A stretch of DNA of 5,524 nt from Thiohalomonas sp. (lineage in GTDB: Bacteria > Pseudomonadota > Gammaproteobacteria > GRL18). Below, one piece after another: positions 1-5,524 of the stretch. The position numbers and the translations under genes were made by a program. Below the pieces are notes generated by a model. It searched no databases, was not told the DNA's origin, and saw only the letters and a program-made list of their open reading frames with translations. Location: contig JAIVER010000110.1 in assembly GCA_023864145.1 (NCBI GenBank), forward strand, positions 1-5,524. Direction: 5' to 3'. Position 1 is the stretch's first letter. Every line of letters begins with the position of its first letter.

Positions 1-6
1 AATTTT

Positions 7-93
7 ACCGAGCATTGGAGAATCATTAGATTCTCAAATTAATGATAATTTCCAAGTGTTCGATCCTGCATTTTCAAGTTGATTGGGTATAGA
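7..93 (+). repeat. Left arm of an 87-bp inverted repeat, MITE/REP-like
   Basis: The reverse complement of 5438-5524 matches this stretch at 85 of 87 positions; the differences are at 20 and 36, and identity stops after 93. Positions 9-62 can fold into one imperfect hairpin: 9-28 pairs with 40-62 around an 11-nt loop (29-39), with a bulged G at 56 and two bulged A at 47-48. The inner end carries TTGATTGGGTATAGA. No reading frame of note lies in it. The size, the hairpin and the two copies suggest a dispersed non-coding element such as a MITE or REP/ERIC-type repeat. I do not recognise a named family. It lies beyond the terminator of pilQ, so it is probably not part of the operon transcript. 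Confidence 0.9.
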
Positions 94-120
94 TCCTGTA
101 GACGTATAAGCTTTATCCTT

Positions 121-165
121 AAATATAAAAAGGACTGTGGTTTCCCATCAGTCCTTTTTATATTT
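121..165. terminator. Probable bidirectional intrinsic terminator after pilQ
   Basis: Positions 121-137 and 149-165 form a perfect 17-bp inverted repeat around an 11-nt loop. The core stem is AGGACTG/CAGTCCT, and A- and T-rich runs form the outer stem. Read on the minus strand, the hairpin begins 36 nt after the pilQ stop codon and its descending arm ends in TTTTTATATTT, as expected of a Rho-independent terminator. Because the A/T runs are symmetrical it could also stop transcription entering from the left. It marks the end of the pil operon. The rest of 1-201 holds the left repeat arm and no gene that I can see. Confidence 0.85.
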
Positions 166-201
166 TAACGCAACCTTATCGCATTGCTTACTCTGATTAA
201 A

Positions 202-2283
202 CTATCTAACAGAGAGTGTTTCATCCATAATCTTTGGTGTAATAAAGATTATAAGTTCATTCTTAGTATCTTTATTCTTATTTATTTTAAATGCAGCTCC
301 AATTACGGGAATATTACCTAATATTGGCACGAAATCTTGTAGTCGTTGTTTGTCACGCTCAAAAATTCCACCCAAAACAACGGTATCACCATTATCAACC
401 AGGACCGAAGTTTCAATTTCTCTAGTTTGAATTGAAGGAGCTGAACCCAAACCTATAGGCACTAAATCACTAACATTATCCTTCTTTATATTTAACTGCA
501 TATTGATCTTATTCCCAGGAATAATTAATGGTATCACTTTTAACTCTAATACAGCACCTTTAAAAGCAACCGTATTACCATTTTCACTTTGTTCTAGATA
601 GGGAATTTCATCACCAGCCCTAATTAATGCTGGATTTCCATTCGTTGTGACAACTCTTGGACTGGAAACTATTTCAGACGTACCTTCTATCTGAGATGCT
701 GAAATTTCCAGGTCAACCAGATAACTACTATTTAAGAGTCCAAAGGTGATACCCAGAATATTTTTTTGTGCTTGTCCTAAATCGACTGTTCCGTCTGTAG
801 TCTGCACTGTTGATGAAAATCCCCGATTTTTTAAGTTGCCAGCCGAATTTTTTGAAGCAAAACTCCAGTTCAGCCCCATGTCCCGTTCAAATTTATCACT
901 GGCAGAAACAATTCTGGCATCAATCAGCACCTGTCTGGTGGGTGTATCTATTTCTTTAATTAATTTTCGCAACTGGGCAATATTATGTGCGGTATCACGA
1001 ACAATGAGTTTATTCGTTCTATCATCAGCGAGAATAGTCGCTCTGGAAGAAACATATGAAGCACCTTCTTCAACATCCACATCACCTCCGCTGGTATCAC
1101 TTGCATGATTTTTGGATGCTTCACTAGCTCCCATATCATCAAGTAATGCAATCACGGAAGAAGCTAGGACAAATTGTAGTTGAATAGTTTCTGTCACCAG
1201 GGGTAATAAATCAGCAATTTGCTTTTTCGCTTCCAGCTCCTGCTTTTCAATCGCAGCCAGTTCTTCAGCTAGAGCAACACGCATCACGTTGCCTTCTTCG
1301 CGCATGCCCAGACCTTTAGTTTTCAAAATAATAGCTAGAGCCTGGTCCCAGGGAACATTTTTTAATCTCAGAGTAATACTACCGCTAACCGTATCACTGG
1401 TCACCATATTCTTGCCGGTGAAATCAGCAATCAACTGTAATACCGCGCGTACTTCAATATCCTGAAAGTTCAAGGACAGTCTTTCACCTGAATAACCAAA
1501 TTTTGCTTTTTGTCTGGCTTCTCTTTGTGCTTTCGTCAGACCTTTAACTTCAATTGCAAAGGTCCTTCCTGCCTGATAACCTAAGTGATCAAATTCACCT
1601 TTGGTATCAACCAGCATTTTAATATTTTTTCCTGAGGCAAAGGTATCAATAAAAGAGATCGGAGTATTAAAGTCATTAACATCTAAGCGACGTTCTAAAT
1701 CTTCAGGCAAACTCACATTTTCTATTTCCACCAGCAGTTTTTTAAATTCTTGTTTTAAATTGACATTTCTAGGCGGTTCAGAGAAAGTGATGATAATATT
1801 ACCTTCTCCCTCATCACCTAAGCGAAAATCAATATCCTTAATTGTATTTCTTCCTAAGGATGCTGTTGAGCGGGAAAGATTGGCTTCATCAATGGTAATA
1901 ATCACATTATTACCATTGATTTCTGTCGAATACTTGCTCAGGGTAACCATATTAAGCACCACCCTAGTACGTCCACCTGCTGACACCGCAGTAATGCTTC
2001 GGGCAAGACCAATGCCGATAGTTTGACGCTTACGCTCCAGAGCAAGCCCGGTATCTGGAAAATCCAAAGCAATTCGAGCAGGAGAGTCTATGGTAAAAGT
2101 ACCAGGCTCCGCTGCTGATTCACTGAATTTCAATACCACTTGTACTTTATCGCCTGGAATTGATGCAAATGAAATATCTTCAAGCATATTACTGGCATGC
2201 ACTACACTTATAAGTATAAGGCTAATAGAAATCCCCCCTAAAACAGCCATTAATAAGTGTTTAAAAATCATTTTACTGTTCAT
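202..2283 (-). CDS. pilQ: Type IV pilus outer-membrane secretin PilQ
   Basis: PilQ oligomerises into the gated outer-membrane channel through which the type IV pilus is extended and retracted. From the start chosen here the protein has 693 residues, the usual length for the family. Order of parts: signal peptide (about 1-30, cleavage likely after V-H-A); two AMIN domains (about 35-132 and 147-249) that bind peptidoglycan in this family; the N0/STN domain (about 265-339, FQDIEVRAVLQLIADFTG); an N1 domain (about 360-447, DDRTNKLIVRDTA); and the secretin barrel (about 449-688). The C-terminal secretin signature is clear (GDTVVLGGI, then VPILGNIPVIG), with Ala where the published pattern has Leu or Val before the last Phe. 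The frame extends to an ATG at 2316 (704 residues), but that ATG has no Shine-Dalgarno. The ATG at 2283 has AGAGAG six bases upstream and begins directly with a normal signal peptide. An acidic, Ser/Gly-rich linker (about 382-411) interrupts N1. It is the last gene of the operon and ends in TAG. Confidence 0.97.
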   Translation of the reverse strand: MNSKMIFKHLLMAVLGGISISLILISVVHASNMLEDISFASIPGDKVQVVLKFSESAAEPGTFTIDSPARIALDFPDTGLALERKRQTIGIGLARSITAVSAGGRTRVVLNMVTLSKYSTEINGNNVIITIDEANLSRSTASLGRNTIKDIDFRLGDEGEGNIIITFSEPPRNVNLKQEFKKLLVEIENVSLPEDLERRLDVNDFNTPISFIDTFASGKNIKMLVDTKGEFDHLGYQAGRTFAIEVKGLTKAQREARQKAKFGYSGERLSLNFQDIEVRAVLQLIADFTGKNMVTSDTVSGSITLRLKNVPWDQALAIILKTKGLGMREEGNVMRVALAEELAAIEKQELEAKKQIADLLPLVTETIQLQFVLASSVIALLDDMGASEASKNHASDTSGGDVDVEEGASYVSSRATILADDRTNKLIVRDTAHNIAQLRKLIKEIDTPTRQVLIDARIVSASDKFERDMGLNWSFASKNSAGNLKNRGFSSTVQTTDGTVDLGQAQKNILGITFGLLNSSYLVDLEISASQIEGTSEIVSSPRVVTTNGNPALIRAGDEIPYLEQSENGNTVAFKGAVLELKVIPLIIPGNKINMQLNIKKDNVSDLVPIGLGSAPSIQTREIETSVLVDNGDTVVLGGIFERDKQRLQDFVPILGNIPVIGAAFKINKNKDTKNELIIFITPKIMDETLSVR

Positions 2284-2355
2284 AATTTTCTCTCTAATAT
2301 TTCCCGGATGACTCATAATTATTGCGAATCTATTATTTATTTTTTACTACTTTTT

Positions 2356-2361
2356 ATTATA
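2356..2361 (-). promoter_or_regulatory. Possible -10 box of an internal promoter before pilQ
   Basis: The pilP-pilQ gap contains a perfect TATAAT on the minus strand, preceded by TTG (TTGTATAAT), 72 bases before the ATG at 2283. I find no good -35 hexamer at 16-18 bases; a TTGTTA lies about 21 bases upstream, which is too far. In AT-rich DNA this can arise by chance. If real it would give pilQ some expression apart from pilMNOP. Confidence 0.2.
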
Positions 2362-2389
2362 CAAATTCAAAACATTCGTTAATAACAAA

Positions 2390-2899
2390 CTAGTCACTCA
2401 GTGCAATTGATGCATCACGTTCTTTCCAAGCATTATTTTTATCAGAAACCAACTCAACTAAAGTCACTTCTTCTTCATTGATGGCAGTGACTTTGCCATA
2501 GTTTTTACCCATGTAATGACCTATTGATACTCGGTGCAACAGACCACTTGGATCTTTTATTAAAATCCACTCAGATTCTTTTCGAGCTAAAGTACCAACC
2601 ATTCTTAAACTATCCAGCGAAAACTCTTCAAGTGGTTCTCTCGGGCGATTTTCATCTGGACGCGGACCACGATAAGGACCGCTAAACACTTCAATATCCA
2701 CCACTGGTTTAAATGGATCTCTTATATCCATTGCAGGATAGGCATATGGAGGACTTTGTTTGAATTCTGGTATAGGATCGACCTTTCCTTTATAGGTTGC
2801 CTTGGTTTTTTGAACATAGGCCCGTAAGTCACCCATTTCATTGTTTACACATCCAGACAGTATCAACAATGAAGCAATTATCAGTATTATTCTTTTCAT
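2390..2899 (-). CDS. pilP: Type IV pilus inner-membrane lipoprotein PilP
   Basis: PilP is the periplasmic connector of the pilus machine. In studied members it binds the PilN/PilO dimer through its N-terminal linker and the N0 domain of PilQ through its C-terminal beta domain. The 169-residue protein begins with a lipoprotein signal (hydrophobic 4-15, lipobox LSGC with Cys17). A flexible Pro-rich linker follows (about 40-92). The HMM-like core (about 93-167) shows family marks: RDPFKP at 60-65, MVGTL at 100-104, RVSIGHYMGKNYGKV at 123-137, and a W-K-E-R motif near the end. The residues after the lipid-bearing Cys are Val-Asn-Asn, with no Asp at +2, so membrane sorting cannot be read from the E. 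coli rule. The start has only a weak GAG about ten bases upstream, but the lipoprotein signal fixes it. It lies 112 bp after pilO. Confidence 0.96.
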   Translation of the reverse strand: MKRIILIIASLLILSGCVNNEMGDLRAYVQKTKATYKGKVDPIPEFKQSPPYAYPAMDIRDPFKPVVDIEVFSGPYRGPRPDENRPREPLEEFSLDSLRMVGTLARKESEWILIKDPSGLLHRVSIGHYMGKNYGKVTAINEEEVTLVELVSDKNNAWKERDASIALSD

Positions 2900-2953
2900 C
2901 TAAATAAATCTCTATTATTCCGCTCAAACTTTCCTGTGTACCTTAATTTAGAA

Positions 2954-2959
2954 ATTATA
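2954..2959 (-). promoter_or_regulatory. Possible -10 box in the pilO-pilP gap
   Basis: The 112-bp pilO-pilP gap (2900-3011) has a perfect TATAAT on the minus strand, about 55 bases before the pilP ATG. It overlaps a small palindrome, TATAAGTTATA at 2956-2966 on the plus strand. No convincing -35 element stands at 16-18 bases. I see no terminator hairpin and no small gene in the gap. An internal promoter for pilPQ is possible but could equally be chance in AT-rich spacer. Confidence 0.2.
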
Positions 2960-3011
2960 AGTTATACAGAAAAAGATAATTCATTAACATTTTATAAACT
3001 ACTAACTGCTT

Positions 3012-3665
3012 TTATTTTTTGCGTCTACGACCTTTTTTCTTCTTTTTGCTTGTCGAAATTTCATCTTGATCAAGATAACGATAAGTTTTAGCAATTAGAG
3101 TAATCGTTAATTTTTTATCTTCATCGACATCAAGCACATCTTTTTTCTTTGCTTGTTTTCTTGCTAACATCGTCACTTCATGAATGGTTACAATTCGAGG
3201 TAATGCAGCGATACCCGTCGCAAAACCACCGAAGTCATGGTAGGTACCTGTTACTTTTATATTAACCGGTAATTCAGCATAAAATTCTTTACGAATTTCA
3301 CCTGATGGTTTAAACAAGCTAAATTCCAAGTTATTACTTAAACCGGTTTGTGAAATTTCTACCAATAAATCAGCAACTTCGGTTTTTTGCGGCAACTGTC
3401 TTAACATGGAGCCAAAGCGCTTCTCCATTTCAACCATCTGCAATTTATACACCTCAAGATTGGCCGCCTTTCCCTGCTTCCGTTTAAACTCATCTTTCAA
3501 TGGTTGCTCTTTACTTTCAACAGTTTTCAGCTCGGCAATTTTATCCTGGATAAAATAGTAAAAAGCACCACCTAAAACCGCTGCAAAAACAAGAAAGACA
3601 GCAACTAGCCTTGCCCCAATGGGCCAGCTACCAATATTTTCAAAATCTAATTCATTCAAATTCAT
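3012..3665 (-). CDS. pilO: Type IV pilus inner-membrane protein PilO
   Basis: PilO is the partner of PilN in the inner-membrane alignment subcomplex. In the family both are bitopic proteins whose periplasmic coiled coils and ferredoxin-like domains dimerise and carry PilP. The 217-residue protein has a short cytoplasmic N-terminus, one membrane helix (about 17-39), a charged coiled-coil stretch (about 41-88), and a globular periplasmic domain (about 92-198). That domain contains the family marks LPQKTEVADLL, a PVNIKVTGTYHDFG block, and LPRIVTIHEV. The last 11 residues (207-217) are ten Lys/Arg and one Gly, an unusual polybasic tail. The ATG lies 5 nt after the pilN stop, with AAGGG inside the end of pilN as ribosome binding site, so the two are probably translationally coupled. 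Confidence 0.96.
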   Translation of the reverse strand: MNLNELDFENIGSWPIGARLVAVFLVFAAVLGGAFYYFIQDKIAELKTVESKEQPLKDEFKRKQGKAANLEVYKLQMVEMEKRFGSMLRQLPQKTEVADLLVEISQTGLSNNLEFSLFKPSGEIRKEFYAELPVNIKVTGTYHDFGGFATGIAALPRIVTIHEVTMLARKQAKKKDVLDVDEDKKLTITLIAKTYRYLDQDEISTSKKKKKGRRRKK

Positions 3666-3670
3666 AATGC

Positions 3671-4245
3671 TTACCCTTTCTTGTCTTTTTTCTGTTTCTC
3701 ACTGGGAGAAGCTTGTTTAGACATAAGAGTAAACTGGCTATAGCCATCTGAAGCACCTTTTTTCTTACTCTGAATCACTTTCAAGTTCGGGCTTTTTAAC
3801 CACTCTGCACGTTCAATATTGCGCATATGAGCAGAAACTCTTGCGTTGGATTGAGCCACACCATTAAAGGTAAGAGATTTTTTCTTCTGGATAAATTTGG
3901 TTAGATGAACACCTTCAGGTAATACTTTTACCAGTTCATCAAGCATATGAACACTATCTGAACGATTACCCTGTAATTCCTGAATAACATTCATTCGAGC
4001 TAATAAGTCAGCTTTTTTCTTCTCCAAAGCCCTGATTTCAGCAATGGCCTTTTCAACTTTCTTAATTTCAGTTTTTAAATAATTATTACGTGAACCTTGG
4101 TAATCAATCATAGCCCCAAACTGCAGCTGTACAGCAAAAACAACGCCCGCACCTATAATCGCAGCACCTGCCAACATGCTATAGAAGTGCTGTTCTATCT
4201 GTTTGCGTTTTTCTTCACGCCAATTTAATAAGTTAATTCTGGCCA

Positions 4246-4246
<1 letters not shown>
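3671..4246 (-). CDS. pilN: Type IV pilus inner-membrane protein PilN
   Basis: PilN links cytoplasmic PilM to the periplasmic PilO/PilP assembly. The 191-residue protein starts with the conserved cytoplasmic peptide INLLNWRE (residues 4-11). In studied PilN proteins this peptide docks in a groove of PilM; the commonest form I know is INLLPWR, so Asn8 replaces Pro here. A membrane helix follows (about 23-43), then a Lys/Glu-rich coiled coil (about 55-90) and a periplasmic ferredoxin-like domain (about 97-176, VLPEGVHLTKF and related). The end is Lys-rich (184-190). Its ATG shares one base with the pilM stop (TAATG), and AGGAG at 4256-4260 inside pilM lies nine bases upstream. This fits coupled translation of PilM and PilN. 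Confidence 0.97.
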
Positions 4247-5406
<1,160 letters not shown>

Positions 5407-5437
5407 TTATTCCCATACAATAACTAATCTTTATCAG

Positions 5438-5524
5438 TCTATACCCAATCAACTTGAAAATGCAGGATCGAACACTTGGAAATTATCATTAATTCGAGAA
5501 TCTAATGATTTTCCAATGCTCGGT
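5438..5524 (-). repeat. Right arm of the 87-bp inverted repeat, MITE/REP-like
   Basis: This is the reverse complement of 7-93, with differences only at 5495 and 5511. The same hairpin is possible at 5469-5522, here with an A-T pair where the left arm has G-T. The inner end stops about 121 bases upstream of the pilM TTG. The copy runs to the last base of the window, so its outer limit is unknown. Its inner end reads toward pilM as TTGATTGGGTATAGA, so it may contribute upstream promoter bases; that is inference. Confidence 0.9.

Noticed and set aside
746..1108. Plus-strand open frame of 120 codons inside pilQ
   Set aside because: It is antisense to the conserved N1/secretin coding region, lacks any recognisable domain, and is best read as a shadow of pilQ.
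960..1151. Minus-strand frame of 63 codons inside pilQ
   Set aside because: It is an out-of-frame overlap with a well-supported secretin frame, with no independent signal.
1601..2026. Plus-strand open frame of 141 codons inside pilQ
   Set aside because: It is antisense to the AMIN domains, with low-complexity Ser/Leu content typical of shadow frames.
2090..2311. Plus-strand frame of 73 codons ending in a hydrophobic stretch
   Set aside because: The hydrophobic end is the antisense reading of the PilQ signal peptide, and no ribosome binding site is evident.

Overview
The window carries one complete operon on the minus strand, pilM-pilN-pilO-pilP-pilQ. It encodes the alignment subcomplex (PilM, PilN, PilO, PilP) and the outer-membrane secretin (PilQ) of a type IVa pilus machine. 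Gene order, protein lengths and motifs point to a Gram-negative bacterium, most likely a gammaproteobacterium. The DNA is AT-rich, especially between genes. I cannot name the genus from this window.

Layout from the promoter-side end (right) to the terminator-side end (left): an 87-bp repeat arm at 5438-5524; an AT-rich leader at 5317-5437; pilM (4246-5316, probable TTG start, or up to 5394 with an ATG); pilN, which overlaps pilM by one base; pilO, 5 nt after pilN; a 112-bp gap; pilP; a 73-106-bp gap; pilQ; a 17-bp perfect-stem terminator hairpin at 121-165; and the second 87-bp repeat arm at 7-93 in opposite orientation.

Known roles of the families: PilM is a cytoplasmic FtsA/actin-like ATP-binding protein that grips the N-terminal peptide of PilN. 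PilN and PilO are single-pass inner-membrane proteins that pair through periplasmic coiled coils and ferredoxin-like domains. PilP is a lipoprotein that bridges PilN/PilO to the N0 region of PilQ. PilQ forms the gated ring through which the pilus fibre leaves the cell. Together they span the envelope and link the cytoplasmic motor base to the outer-membrane pore.

The genes look intact and ordinary. The feature they do not explain is the near-perfect inverted repeat (85 of 87 positions identical) bracketing the operon. Each arm contains a long imperfect hairpin, and the two differences between arms fall where they would not break it. The right arm runs to the last base of the window, so the window may be a contig that stopped at dispersed repeats, or the operon may sit between two copies of a small MITE/REP-like element. 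No transposase or other new system is visible.
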